Shown here: piece after piece, positions 9,341 through 18,303 of the stretch | Position numbering within the stretch: the first letter of the stretch is position 1 | Layout of the letters: each line of letters starts with the position of its first letter | Notes under the pieces: model-generated | Seen by the model: the letters and a program-made list of their open reading frames with translations, nothing else | The model's database searches: none | What the model was told of the DNA's origin: nothing | Assembly: GCF_963975415.1 (NCBI RefSeq) | Contig: NZ_CAXBGN010000001.1 | Location: forward strand, 620,001 to 684,000 | DNA from: Kriegella sp963975415 | Lineage (GTDB): Bacteria; Bacteroidota; Bacteroidia; Flavobacteriales; Flavobacteriaceae | Direction: 5' to 3' | Length of the DNA stretch: 64,000 bases | Program-made: the position numbers and the translations under genes

Positions 9341-10431
9341 CGAATAGTTGCCGTTCTTTTAATTTTTCCGTTCTCCGTTTCTTTGAATTTTGGAAGTACA
9401 AAGATTTCCTTAGGCACTTCAAACTTCTCGAGGTTCTTAAACGACTTAAACTTTTTGAACAGTTCCTTTGAATTCACACCTCCCTCAACAATTAAAACCA
9501 GTTTTTGACCCAGCTTTTTATCGGGAAGTCCCGCTACAAAAAACCGACATTCGATAATTTCAGTCAATTTGGCTTCAATTTTTTCCGGAATCAATTTTAC
9601 ACCCCCAGAATTGATGACATTGTCGTAGCGACCCAGCCATAGAAATTCGGTATCGGACACCATATCTACCAGATCGTTGGTAACAACAGGTTGCTGAGAC
9701 ACCTTGGGACAATCAATTACCAAACACCCCCTACTATCTTTGGAAACTAAAATATTCGGTAGTGTTTTAAATGGGTATTGCTCGGGAACATTACTTTTAT
9801 CAGTTGCTGAGACCGATTGCAAATCATTGACCTTTCTAGCGGCAATATGGGTTATGGTTTCGGTCATACCGTAAGTTTCGAAGATTGCCGTCGATTTATT
9901 TTGCACCTGTTTTCGCAACAAAGCTGAAATAGTGGCCCCACCAACAATCAGTGTTTTAATACGTTCGATTTTATCTAAGGAACTTTCCAGTTGTAGCGGG
10001 ACCATAGCGCTAAAATTAAATGTCCTCCGAATACCTTTCAATGGATTTGAAGTGGGAGCAACATAATCAAGTTCTAGCCCCAGAACCATAGCACGCACCA
10101 ACATCATTTTACCTGCTATATAATCAACAGGCAAACAAAGTAGGGCCGACTGACCTGCTTCCAACCCGAAAAACTGTCCTGTTGACATGGCAGAATTGAC
10201 CATAAACCGCTTTTCTAAAGTTATATTTTTTGGGGTTCCTGTCGAACCCGAAGAACGTACCGAAATCTCCGGACTATCGTTAAGCCAGTCCAACAAAAAA
10301 TCACCGATACTATGTTCAAAATGCGCACCTTCCTTAATCAAGCTATAGGCAACTTCCTTTAAGTCTTCCCTTGAAAAGGAATTTCCGTTCAGTTTAAACT
10401 TCGAATGTATTTCACTATATATTGGCGTCAT
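9331..10431 (-). CDS. menE: o-Succinylbenzoate-CoA ligase-type AMP-binding enzyme (MenE)
   Basis: A 366-residue acyl-adenylate-forming enzyme. The phosphate-binding loop RSSGSTGTPK is at about residues 58-67. Further motifs are FETYGMTETITH (A5), WLGRYDNVINSGGVKLIPEKIE (A7/A8) and a C-terminal lysine in GKIKRTA (A10), so both the N- and C-terminal subdomains are present although the enzyme is shorter than the usual 450-residue MenE. Role: activates o-succinylbenzoate with CoA in menaquinone synthesis. The assignment rests on the fold plus location next to menC. It overlaps the upstream CPBP gene by 17 bases, which argues for one transcript. Confidence 0.88.
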   Translation of the reverse strand: MTPIYSEIHSKFKLNGNSFSREDLKEVAYSLIKEGAHFEHSIGDFLLDWLNDSPEISVRSSGSTGTPKNITLEKRFMVNSAMSTGQFFGLEAGQSALLCLPVDYIAGKMMLVRAMVLGLELDYVAPTSNPLKGIRRTFNFSAMVPLQLESSLDKIERIKTLIVGGATISALLRKQVQNKSTAIFETYGMTETITHIAARKVNDLQSVSATDKSNVPEQYPFKTLPNILVSKDSRGCLVIDCPKVSQQPVVTNDLVDMVSDTEFLWLGRYDNVINSGGVKLIPEKIEAKLTEIIECRFFVAGLPDKKLGQKLVLIVEGGVNSKELFKKFKSFKNLEKFEVPKEIFVLPKFKETENGKIKRTATIRLI

Positions 10432-11350
10432 CAGAATCGTTTGTTAGGTAAATTTCCCTAGACATGACTTTTCCGGTCAATCGTTCTTTCCAATTGGTCC
10501 ACTTATATTTCTTGGAATAGATAAACAAGAGTATTGGAAATACGACAAACACAGGTACAAACACATCAAACCCCAAGGCGGGTTCAACAACACTTTTGTA
10601 AATGGCATCAACTTGAAAGGCTGTACCTTCTGAAGTCACTAAAAGTGCCGTTATCATGTTGTTGGCCGCATGAAAACCCAAAGCAAGTTCAAGCCCTTCA
10701 TCCATTAGTGTCAAAATACCCAGAAAAAAACCCGTGCCGATGTAATAGACCATGATACCCATGCCCATTTCTTCCACTTCAGGATTCCCCATATGCATTA
10801 ATCCGAATAACACAGAGGTAACGACCAAAGGCATCCACCGATTTTTGGCCATTATACCGATACCTTGCATCATATACCCTCGAAAAAGATACTCTTCAAA
10901 ACTGGTTTGTATGGGAATCAAAAACAACACTATAACGAATAAATACAAAAAAGGCTCCCACCTAAAGTTCAGTACATACTCTTCCGGAGAAAGGTAAATA
11001 CCAATGCCAGTAATTACTATGGTCGCTACCGACCACAATGTGAAAGAAAAAATGATACGTCTCCAGTCAATTTGTCTTCTTGATGTGGTGAGTGAAGTCA
11101 GGGTCTGTCTGTGTATCAACTTAACCCACCCAAAAAGCAGTGCCAAACCCACTACGAAAGGCATCAACATTTCTACTAAAAATCGATTGGCTCCTTTTCT
11201 ACCAATTTCCGCTTGCATAATAGCCTCAATGTCGAGGTTAAGAAATTTCATAACCGCATAGTTCAAGGTCATAAGACCAATAAAACCTAGTGGAATCAAG
11301 AAATATTTCCAAATGCCGATATCTCCTTTATACCCTTGTTCTATGTACAT
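10415..11350 (-). CDS. CPBP family intramembrane metalloprotease (Abi/Rce1-like)
   Basis: A 311-residue polytopic membrane protein with about eight hydrophobic segments. The family motifs are present in order: EEYLFRG (EExxxR), GLMHMGN (FxxxH-like) and FHAANN (HxxxN), which form the buried metal site. CPBP proteases cleave or process membrane or prenylated substrates; no substrate is known here. It overlaps menC upstream by 10 bases and menE downstream by 17, so it is translated as part of the menaquinone operon. Confidence 0.9.
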   Translation of the reverse strand: MYIEQGYKGDIGIWKYFLIPLGFIGLMTLNYAVMKFLNLDIEAIMQAEIGRKGANRFLVEMLMPFVVGLALLFGWVKLIHRQTLTSLTTSRRQIDWRRIIFSFTLWSVATIVITGIGIYLSPEEYVLNFRWEPFLYLFVIVLFLIPIQTSFEEYLFRGYMMQGIGIMAKNRWMPLVVTSVLFGLMHMGNPEVEEMGMGIMVYYIGTGFFLGILTLMDEGLELALGFHAANNMITALLVTSEGTAFQVDAIYKSVVEPALGFDVFVPVFVVFPILLFIYSKKYKWTNWKERLTGKVMSREIYLTNDSDDANI

Positions 11351-12393
11351 AAATTATAAATTAAATCTGTTTCCCATTCCCGATTATTATGGTAATACAA
11401 AACCCCTTTATCGACTACGAGAGGGCTTTCAAAATTGTTGGTGAATAAACCGCCCGTACCCAAACCTTGAGGCAGGGAACTATTCAGGGTATACGTCCAC
11501 TGGGCTATTGCGTTCAATCCTATATTACTTTCAAGCGCACTGGTAACCCACCAGCCAATATTGTATTTTTCAGCTAAGTTTATCCATTCGTTGCTACCTT
11601 TGAAGCCTCCTACTAAACTTGGCTTTAATATAATATATTGCGGTTTAACGTTTTGGAGCAGCTCTTCTTTTTTTTCTATTGTTTTGATTCCTATGAGTTC
11701 TTCATCCAATGCGATAGGTAACGGAGTTTTTGTACACAACTCACTCATTTTACTCACATTACCTTGTTTTATAGGTTGTTCTATGGAATGAATACCGAAT
11801 GCAGCCAATTGGCGGAGTTTTTCATAGGCATCCTTCTGGTGAAAAGCACCATTGGCGTCTACTCGTATTTCTATTTCCGATGTAGCATACCGACTTCGTA
11901 TGGAAGCCAAGAGAGATAGTTCGTGTTCAAAATCAAGCGCACCTATTTTCATTTTTATACAGCTGAAACCGTCTTTCAATTTCTGCCGAATCTGCTCTCG
12001 CATAAACTCTGCCTCCCCCATCCAAATCAGGCCATTAATCGGAACACCGCTTTTATAGTCCGTAAAATTGGATGGGAATAAGATGAGCGGGTTGTTGGAA
12101 GCCAATGAAAGAAATGCCTGCTCTACTCCAAACTGGATACTAGGGAAGTCAATAAGAACTTGCCATAATTCATGTTTACCCAAAAGAATATTGGCACAGA
12201 CCCATTTGAGCCTTTCTTCATACTCGGGCACATCATCAACGCTCAAGCCTCTAAAAACCCCGCACTCTCCGATTCCGTATTTCCCATTCTCCTCTAAAAT
12301 CAAAAACCAAGTTTCCTTAGTTTTTAATATCCCTCTGGAAGTTCCGCTAGGGCGTTTGAATTCAAGAATATATTTTTTATAAAATGCCTTCAT
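11341..12393 (-). CDS. menC: o-Succinylbenzoate synthase MenC
   Basis: A 350-residue member of the enolase superfamily. The catalytic KMKIG lysine pair motif is at about residue 147, the metal ligands are in RVDANGAF, the EQP segment and ALDEE, and the second catalytic lysine is in ILKPSLVGG. Role: dehydrates SHCHC to o-succinylbenzoate. First gene of the menC-CPBP-menE operon, with a promoter-like TTG-N21-TAAATTTG just upstream. Confidence is high because motifs and neighbours agree. Confidence 0.93.
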   Translation of the reverse strand: MKAFYKKYILEFKRPSGTSRGILKTKETWFLILEENGKYGIGECGVFRGLSVDDVPEYEERLKWVCANILLGKHELWQVLIDFPSIQFGVEQAFLSLASNNPLILFPSNFTDYKSGVPINGLIWMGEAEFMREQIRQKLKDGFSCIKMKIGALDFEHELSLLASIRSRYATSEIEIRVDANGAFHQKDAYEKLRQLAAFGIHSIEQPIKQGNVSKMSELCTKTPLPIALDEELIGIKTIEKKEELLQNVKPQYIILKPSLVGGFKGSNEWINLAEKYNIGWWVTSALESNIGLNAIAQWTYTLNSSLPQGLGTGGLFTNNFESPLVVDKGVLYYHNNREWETDLIYNLCT

Positions 12394-12403
12394 CGATTGC
12401 CGT

Positions 12404-12435
12404 CAAATTTAGCTATATTTTGAGTCTAAAAGCAA
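12404..12435 (-). promoter_or_regulatory. Promoter of the menC operon
   Basis: On the minus strand TTG, a 21-base spacer and TAAATTTG. The element ends about 11 bases before the menC ATG, so the mRNA is nearly leaderless. The same 46-base gap also serves the divergent SDR gene, which has a TATATTTTG element on the plus strand. Confidence 0.5.
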
Positions 12436-12439
12436 TTAA

Positions 12440-13234
12440 ATGCAGAAGATAAACGGTAAAACAGTATGGATTACAGGAGCCTCCTCGGGCATTGGTGAAG
12501 CACTCACCTATGAACTCGCTAAAAAGGGCTGTAAACTAATACTTTCATCAAGAAATGAAACTGCGTTGCAAAAAGTAAAAGACCAATGTGTACATCCTGA
12601 AAACATTGGGATAGTAACGTTAGACCTCGAAGCTTTCGATAAACTGGAAGACAAAACGTCTCAAGCCCTTTCCGTCTTCGGTGCCATTGATGTTTTAATC
12701 AACAATGCCGGAATAAGCCAGCGCTCTTTAATCCTGGACACTGATTTCGAGGTGTATAAAAGGTTAATCGATATCGACTACTTGGGTACTGTAGCTTTAA
12801 CCAAGGCTTTGCTGCCCCATTTTGTGAGTCAAAACAAAGGATGTTTTGTAACGATAAGTAGCCTAATGGGGAAATTTGGGTCACCCTACCGGTCAGGGTA
12901 CTGTGGGGCAAAACATGCCTTACACGGTTTTTTTGACGTGTTGCGTATGGAACATGGGAAAGACGGTATACAAGTAACCCTAATATGTCCAGGATTTATA
13001 CGGACAAATGTTGCAAAAAATGCACTTACGGGTAATGGAAATCCTCAAAACTCAGAAGATGCCGCTACCCAGAACGGTCTACCGGTACAGCTAGGTGCAC
13101 GAAAAATTATTCGGGCAATTGAACGAAATAAATTTGAAGCTTATATTGGTAAAAAGGAAATCTTGGGCGTTTATCTTAAACGATTTTTTCCCAAACTACT
13201 TCATAAAGTTGTACTTAAAAGTGAAGTTCGCTAA
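12440..13234 (+). CDS. Short-chain dehydrogenase/reductase
   Basis: A classical SDR of 264 residues: cofactor motif TGASSGIGEA near residue 10, NNAGIS near 90, catalytic Ser in TISSLMGK and YCGAKHA as the YxxxK site. RxxT/S pattern after the first strand (SSRNE) suggests NADP(H). It resembles the DHRS7-type/YqjQ-like membrane-associated SDRs. The substrate is unknown. Its stop is 11 bases from the stop of the convergent histidine kinase gene. Confidence 0.9.
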   Translation: MQKINGKTVWITGASSGIGEALTYELAKKGCKLILSSRNETALQKVKDQCVHPENIGIVTLDLEAFDKLEDKTSQALSVFGAIDVLINNAGISQRSLILDTDFEVYKRLIDIDYLGTVALTKALLPHFVSQNKGCFVTISSLMGKFGSPYRSGYCGAKHALHGFFDVLRMEHGKDGIQVTLICPGFIRTNVAKNALTGNGNPQNSEDAATQNGLPVQLGARKIIRAIERNKFEAYIGKKEILGVYLKRFFPKLLHKVVLKSEVR

Positions 13235-13245
13235 CAAGTTTCATA

Positions 13246-15213
13246 TTACTTAAAATTGAACCAAAAACGAACACCCTCCACACTTTTATCATTGTTTAGA
13301 GTAGTCTGTAGTTGATTTGCAAGACGGTTCATAAGACGTATGCCCATTGAAGCATTGGCCTTTTCGTCTGAGTCTTCAGGCAAACCGATGCCGTTATCGG
13401 AATATTCGAAATATCCATCTTGACCAACATTCTTTCGTATATGAATGTAGATATTTCCATTTTCTTCGTCATTTGGAAATGCGTATTTAAACGAATTGGA
13501 GACCAGTTCGTTCAGCATTAACCCAAAAGGAATTGCCCTATCAATATCAAGTTCAACACCCTCTGCGTCGATTGTCACGTTAATATTATGCCCTCCTTTT
13601 TTATATACAGATTGTACACTATTGATTAGGCTTTCAATATAGCCCTGCATTTCGATTACTGACAAATCATCGTTCTGATATAGTTTTTGATGAATCAACG
13701 CCATTGCCTTGACTCGGCTTTTACCCTCTTCAAGGGCTACAATTGCGGCTTTGCTACGCGTGTTCTTTGTCTGTAAGCTCAAAAGACTCGAAACCATTTG
13801 TAAATTGTTTTTTACCCTATGGTGTATTTCCTTTAACAACGAATCTTTTTCAACCAACGAATTTTCTATGATATACTTTTGCTCAGCTATCAAACGTTGG
13901 TTTTTTATACTTTTTAAATACGCGTATACCAAACCGGCAAAACCTAAAAGGGTAAATATCAACGATATAAATACCAAATTTATACGTTCGTCTTTTTCTA
14001 TATTTTTATTTTCCGATTCCTCGAGGTCTTTACGCTGCTCATCCAACATTCTACGGGTATCAGCCAATTCTTCGGCCATTACAGTGGCCAATTGTTGCTT
14101 CTTGATCTCAGAATCGTTCAAATTTATAGAATCCCGGATATTGATGTATATTTTGCGGTATAAAGAGGCATTTTGAAAATCTTGAGTTTTCTCATAGTAC
14201 AAGGCCATTAACCGGTTTTTCTTTAAGATATTGTCTATGTTTACCGGTCGCGGATCACTACTCAGGTAATCGGTGGCTTTTTCAAAATTATTCAAGAACA
14301 AATAACATTCTGCGATTTCAAGGGTATTCTCTACTATTTCAGAAGAGAACATTCCCTTGCTATATTCTTTCATTCTCGTAATACTGCTGTCTAAAAAAGG
14401 AATAGCCTCTTCATATTGCTTGAGCTGTACATAGCACTTGCCAATATTACCTTCTATCTTGCCCTTCAATATATTTCCTTCTACAATATTTTTTTCGGTT
14501 TTTTCCTTTGTAATATCGTTCATAAAAACCTCAACAAAACCTCTTGCTTCCTTGTATTTGCTCAACGCCGTAGGGGTAGATTTATCCAACCTTAAATAGT
14601 TGCCTATATTATTGTTGAACTCCGCTATTGCATAATAATCTTTGTCATCAATATCTTTCTTTACTTTTTCAATATACTCCTTCATCGCCCTATTGTGGAG
14701 GCCGAGATTAGAATAAATATCGTAAAATGCCGTGTTTTCGGTTATACCTAATTCTCTTTTTTCTTTTCTAACTTCGATTTGCTCGTCATAAAGCTCCAAC
14801 TGGGAAAAATTCATGTCTTTCAAATTCAGTAAGGCCGACATTAACGGTTCCTCTAAATTTTCCTTGTCTTGATAGAGTTCTTTAGAAATGGCCAGACTTC
14901 TTTTATAGTCTCCCAGGTCAAAATATATCTGGGCCTGCACTAAGAGGTAGCGCTTTAAAGCTACGGAATCTTCACTTTGCCTAGCATTGATCAAATATTT
15001 ATTTACATTATCGAGCCAATCATATGCAGAATTTTCACGGTAGCGATTTGGGGTGTCAAAGAAGAAAAGGAACTTTTCGTCGGGGGTTTCCTTGTTAACA
15101 AATGTTTCTAAGATGTTTTCAGTACCGTCACCCATATCTTGAGCAACTATTCCACTAGTCGCAAGGGCGACAAGGACAATCGTATAATAAATTTTACAAA
15201 TCGATTTTTTCAT
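13246..15213 (-). CDS. TPR-containing membrane histidine kinase (HisKA_2)
   Basis: The protein has a signal peptide (KKSICKIYYTIVLVALA), a long periplasmic TPR array, one membrane helix (LVFISLIFTLLGFAGLVY), a short coiled coil and a C-terminal kinase. The phosphoacceptor motif LLKEIHHRVKNNLQM and the following LLSLQ identify HisKA_2, and LMLNELVSNSFKYAF, YSDNGIGLP and MGIRLMNRLA form the ATPase. I prefer the ATG at 15213 because it starts a classical signal peptide; an ATG at 15240 adds nine residues. Upstream on the same strand is a LytTR regulator, the likely partner. It has its own promoter. Confidence 0.9.
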   Translation of the reverse strand: MKKSICKIYYTIVLVALATSGIVAQDMGDGTENILETFVNKETPDEKFLFFFDTPNRYRENSAYDWLDNVNKYLINARQSEDSVALKRYLLVQAQIYFDLGDYKRSLAISKELYQDKENLEEPLMSALLNLKDMNFSQLELYDEQIEVRKEKRELGITENTAFYDIYSNLGLHNRAMKEYIEKVKKDIDDKDYYAIAEFNNNIGNYLRLDKSTPTALSKYKEARGFVEVFMNDITKEKTEKNIVEGNILKGKIEGNIGKCYVQLKQYEEAIPFLDSSITRMKEYSKGMFSSEIVENTLEIAECYLFLNNFEKATDYLSSDPRPVNIDNILKKNRLMALYYEKTQDFQNASLYRKIYINIRDSINLNDSEIKKQQLATVMAEELADTRRMLDEQRKDLEESENKNIEKDERINLVFISLIFTLLGFAGLVYAYLKSIKNQRLIAEQKYIIENSLVEKDSLLKEIHHRVKNNLQMVSSLLSLQTKNTRSKAAIVALEEGKSRVKAMALIHQKLYQNDDLSVIEMQGYIESLINSVQSVYKKGGHNINVTIDAEGVELDIDRAIPFGLMLNELVSNSFKYAFPNDEENGNIYIHIRKNVGQDGYFEYSDNGIGLPEDSDEKANASMGIRLMNRLANQLQTTLNNDKSVEGVRFWFNFK

Positions 15214-15405
15214 ATCATATTCAACAACAAAACCAATCATATAATTTAGAAATGGCTTTGCAAAGTTTTGTTGTAGGTTCTGTATCGGTTTGGAACGATT
15301 TATTATAAATAAATACTCTCTCAGGTTTTACCAACGAAGGCCCCTACATGTATTTGTGCTAAAACACTAAGAAAGTCAAGATGCTTTAGATTAGCAAAAA
15401 AAATC

Positions 15406-15434
15406 CAAAAGTAGACGTTGAAAATGTAGGTCAA
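15406..15434 (-). promoter_or_regulatory. Promoter of the TPR-HisKA_2 kinase gene
   Basis: On the minus strand TTG(ACC), 18 bases and TACTTTTG, matching the Bacteroidota consensus. Transcription would begin near 15400, leaving a leader of about 185 bases. Confidence 0.55.
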
Positions 15435-15652
15435 GTATATTTACGCTTGAACGGTCAATTTATTAATCTCTGAGGCATCTTACTAATCAACTCAAAAATA
15501 TCATTTAGAAATTAATATACTGGAAGAATGTTGTATAAAGTTGGAATTTTGTTGTCAAATTGACGTTAGTCTATACAAACCAGTTATAACTTTGATTACC
15601 AAACACTTACTTGTAGTATTTTACGCTCAATATTAACCCATGCATTCTGATT

Positions 15653-15678
15653 AAAAAAAGGTGCATTGCTGCACCTTG
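15653..15678 (-). terminator. Intrinsic terminator of the LytTR regulator gene
   Basis: On the minus strand an eight-pair stem AAGGTGCA/TGCACCTT with a four-base loop is followed by seven T. It lies 24 bases after the regulator stop codon and separates it transcriptionally from the kinase. Confidence 0.85.
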
Positions 15679-15701
15679 AATATACCGATATACATAAATG
15701 G

Positions 15702-16454
15702 CTAAGAATTCATAGACGAAATAATAAATTCTTTAAAATCTTTAGAAATAGGTATCAAAGTATTATTTATCATAATGTCTTTAGAGTTAATAGCATCAAT
15801 ATGGTCTACATTGACAATGTATGATTTGTGCGCCCTATAGAATTTATTCTTAGGTAATTTCTCCAAATAATTTTTTAAAGGAGACCTTACCAAAAATTTC
15901 TTATCGACCGTATTAACCTCAAGATAAACATTGTCAGCTTTTATAAACTGAATATCACCAAATTGAATTCGATAATATAAATGCTGTTTTTTCACAAAAA
16001 TAGAATCCTTTAAAATAGAACTAGACATAGGTGCTTCCTCTTCTGCTCCTTTGTCATTTTCCTGTTTTTCAACCCCGTAGGTGAAATTAGAAAGTGCTAT
16101 TTCAATCGAAGTGTATAAATCTTGTTGCTCAAAGGGTTTCACCAAGTAGCCATTTGGCTTCACGGTCTTGGCATTCTCTACAGTTGCCCTGTCAGAGTTA
16201 GAGGTCACAAAAATAAAGGGGATATCGTAATTTTCACGTATGTGTTTTCCTAAATCTATACCCGTTTTATCAGAGGCAAGAATAATATCAATCAATACAA
16301 GATCTACTTGCTTGGTTTTCAATACTTCTTCCGCTTGTTCGTAAACTATTACATTATCAACGATTTCATAACCAATCTCTTCTAACATAGATTGCATATC
16401 GTCGGCAATTATGACGTTATCCTCAACAATAAGGATTCTAATGGGTTGTTCCAA
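15702..16454 (-). CDS. LytTR-family response regulator
   Basis: A 250-residue protein. Residues 5-120 are a receiver domain: acidic pair ED near residue 11, phosphoacceptor D56 in VDLVLIDIIL, FVTS and the conserved lysine in LVKPFEQQDL. Residues about 150-250 form a LytTR DNA-binding domain (ADNVYLEVNT, KNKFYRAHKSYIVNVDHI). Such regulators pair with membrane kinases, and the TPR-HisKA_2 kinase downstream is the natural partner. A TAACTTTG promoter element lies about 30 bases before the ATG, inside the end of menA. Confidence 0.93.
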   Translation of the reverse strand: MEQPIRILIVEDNVIIADDMQSMLEEIGYEIVDNVIVYEQAEEVLKTKQVDLVLIDIILASDKTGIDLGKHIRENYDIPFIFVTSNSDRATVENAKTVKPNGYLVKPFEQQDLYTSIEIALSNFTYGVEKQENDKGAEEEAPMSSSILKDSIFVKKQHLYYRIQFGDIQFIKADNVYLEVNTVDKKFLVRSPLKNYLEKLPKNKFYRAHKSYIVNVDHIDAINSKDIMINNTLIPISKDFKEFIISSMNS

Positions 16455-16487
16455 GGTAGTTGTTGTTTAGAAGGTTAGTATTCAAAG

Positions 16488-17459
16488 TTACAAAATTATA
16501 TTAAAACAGATGTAAAATAACAGCGCCAAGAGAAATGTACTTAGAGCCAATTTCTTAAGCTCAGAATCCAATAAAACTGGTTTTTTTGTTTTCCAAACTT
16601 TTATCAAATGTAAGAAAATTGGTACAAATGAAGTTAAAGGTATGAATTGTTTCCAAGTTTTAAAACTTAAAATGATAAAAGTAAGCATACTTAAAAAACT
16701 AACTATTAAAAGCAGCGTGTGGTATTTCTTACCATTTGAAAACCCCATTAGTACCACAAGTGTGTTCTTGCCTGAAATTTTGTCAGACTCATGATCCCTC
16801 AAGTTATTTAAGTTCAATACGCCAACGCTCAACAGTCCAATCGTAATTGCGGGAAGAATGGCCAGTTGTGTAATGCTTTTAGTGTACAAAAACATTGAGC
16901 CTAAAACGGCCAAAAGTCCGAAAAACAGAAAAACGAAAACATCTCCCAACCCTCTATAGCCGTAAGCAGATTTGCCAACTGTATATTTCACCGATGCCCA
17001 TATACTTGCCGCTCCCAAAAGGATAAACAACAGAAAATATCCCAAATTTTCAAGTCCGAAAGCTAGTTCAACCACTGCGATGACTAAAAGACAGTTAATA
17101 ATGATCGAGACGATTATAATTTTTTTAAGTTCTGCCCGGGTCAACAAACCGCTCTGTAGGACTCGCTTTGGGCCTATTCGGTTTTCATTATCAGTTCCTT
17201 TGACACCATCTCCGTAGTCGTTTGCAAAGTTAGAAGTGATCTGAAAACCTATTGTAGTCAATAGTGCCAAGACAAAAAGTAGTGTATTATCGATGTTATC
17301 ATAAAAATTGGCAAGAGCCGTACCCACGACAACACCTGATATTGAAAGCGGTAGTGTTCTTAACCTCGCCGCCTTGATCAAAGCTGATAATTTTCGCAAA
17401 CTAATAGGGGTCTTCGATTTGAATTCGTTTTCCTTCTTTGTATGATGCCACAAAAGCAT
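16488..17459 (-). CDS. menA: 1,4-Dihydroxy-2-naphthoate polyprenyltransferase MenA
   Basis: A UbiA-superfamily membrane protein with about eight helices. The first aspartate-rich motif is in ANDYGDGVKGTD and the second in NLRDHESDKISG, which bind the Mg-diphosphate of the prenyl donor. AARLRTLPLSISG is the usual MenA N-terminus. The ATG at 17459 overlaps the SPOR gene upstream by 59 bases and adds about 20 hydrophilic residues; a TTG at about 17399, one base after the SPOR stop codon, would give the normal N-terminus. The true start is therefore uncertain. Confidence 0.92.
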   Translation of the reverse strand: MLLWHHTKKENEFKSKTPISLRKLSALIKAARLRTLPLSISGVVVGTALANFYDNIDNTLLFVLALLTTIGFQITSNFANDYGDGVKGTDNENRIGPKRVLQSGLLTRAELKKIIIVSIIINCLLVIAVVELAFGLENLGYFLLFILLGAASIWASVKYTVGKSAYGYRGLGDVFVFLFFGLLAVLGSMFLYTKSITQLAILPAITIGLLSVGVLNLNNLRDHESDKISGKNTLVVLMGFSNGKKYHTLLLIVSFLSMLTFIILSFKTWKQFIPLTSFVPIFLHLIKVWKTKKPVLLDSELKKLALSTFLLALLFYICFNIIL

Positions 17460-18000
17460 CTTGGAAACCTAAATCTACTAATTGCGCCCTAAAGGACTGT
17501 GCTTCTTGGAGCGTTCCAAAATTTCCTAAAGAATACGAATAAAATGGGTTGGTTTTTACGAATACGGTATTAGCCAGTGCTTCCGAGGCCAACGTAATAT
17601 TGTTATCTACAAAAGACTTGACCTGTACGGAATATATTTTTTCCTTTTCTAAAAATCGCTTGGCCAAATAAAACTCTTTTACATCGCTAAGTTCTTCGTT
17701 TTGTTGTCTCAAATTATCGATCCTGCTTTTTATCGCATCTAAACTATCAATTGAGACAAGTAGGTTCTCTTGTTTATCAATACCCGAAGAACTGCTTAAA
17801 CCGGCTGTAAATGACGTGACGGAAAGCACAACCACAAGAAAGAGACCCGTAACGCCCGCTAAAACATTGCGTTGAACTTTACTTCTTTTTAATTCTTTGT
17901 TCTTAAACTTTATTTGATCCAATAGACGCTCGTTGATAATCTGAGCTTTGTCAATGTCCTTATGCAGTTCGAGCAAATCACTTTCTTCTATAAAAGGCAT
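17401..18000 (-). CDS. Single-pass membrane protein with coiled coil and SPOR-like C-terminus
   Basis: A 199-residue protein: a cytoplasmic N-terminal helix rich in charged residues, one membrane helix at about residues 46-66 (VLAGVTGLFLVVVLSV), a periplasmic coiled coil (SLDAIKSRIDNLRQQNEEL) and a C-terminal repeat resembling SPOR peptidoglycan-binding domains (YSLGNFGTLQEAQSFRAQL). This architecture suggests an envelope or division-associated role, which is inference. It lies just upstream of menA with overlapping or abutting frames. Confidence 0.75.
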   Translation of the reverse strand: MPFIEESDLLELHKDIDKAQIINERLLDQIKFKNKELKRSKVQRNVLAGVTGLFLVVVLSVTSFTAGLSSSSGIDKQENLLVSIDSLDAIKSRIDNLRQQNEELSDVKEFYLAKRFLEKEKIYSVQVKSFVDNNITLASEALANTVFVKTNPFYSYSLGNFGTLQEAQSFRAQLVDLGFQDAFVASYKEGKRIQIEDPY

Positions 18001-18303
18001 ATTTTATCAGGTTTAGGGGAGGTATATAATTTAAAGTTAACCAAAATAAACGAATGTTAACAATATACGAATCACCAATGTTGCAAAATTATTCTTTTCA
18101 GTGGTAAAGCAATAAAAACCAGTAGTTAAAACAATATTGACCTAAATAAATAACGATTTTCAAAAACTTGTAAGTTCACTCTTAAGGAAAATCTGGTTCA
18201 AAAATTTCGTCTATCAAAATAGAACGGGTTTTAGTATTGGAAACTTGCTCAAGACACTTATTAGGCATTTACTGTTATCTCGACGAATGGAAAGACCTCT
18301 TTT
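18001..18303. other. 303-base gap between SPOR-like protein and CvfB-like gene
   Basis: It contains the likely promoter for the SPOR-menA transcript. The remaining 190 bases before the CvfB-like stop codon show no ORF or hairpin I can support. Confidence 0.5.
18084..18112 (-). promoter_or_regulatory. Promoter of the SPOR-menA transcript
   Basis: On the minus strand TTG, 18 bases and TAATTTTG, about 84 bases upstream of the ATG at 18000. Confidence 0.45.

Larger units (their letters stand above)
15241..15701. other. 461-base intergenic region between kinase and regulator
   Basis: It holds the regulator terminator (15653-15678) and the kinase promoter (15406-15434). The leader of about 185 bases before the kinase ATG contains no clear small gene, and I see no RNA family I can name. 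Confidence 0.6.

Noticed and set aside
18001..18303. menB in the gap near menA and menD
   Set aside because: No crotonase-like frame is present; the gap is only 303 bases and the other gaps in the region are smaller.
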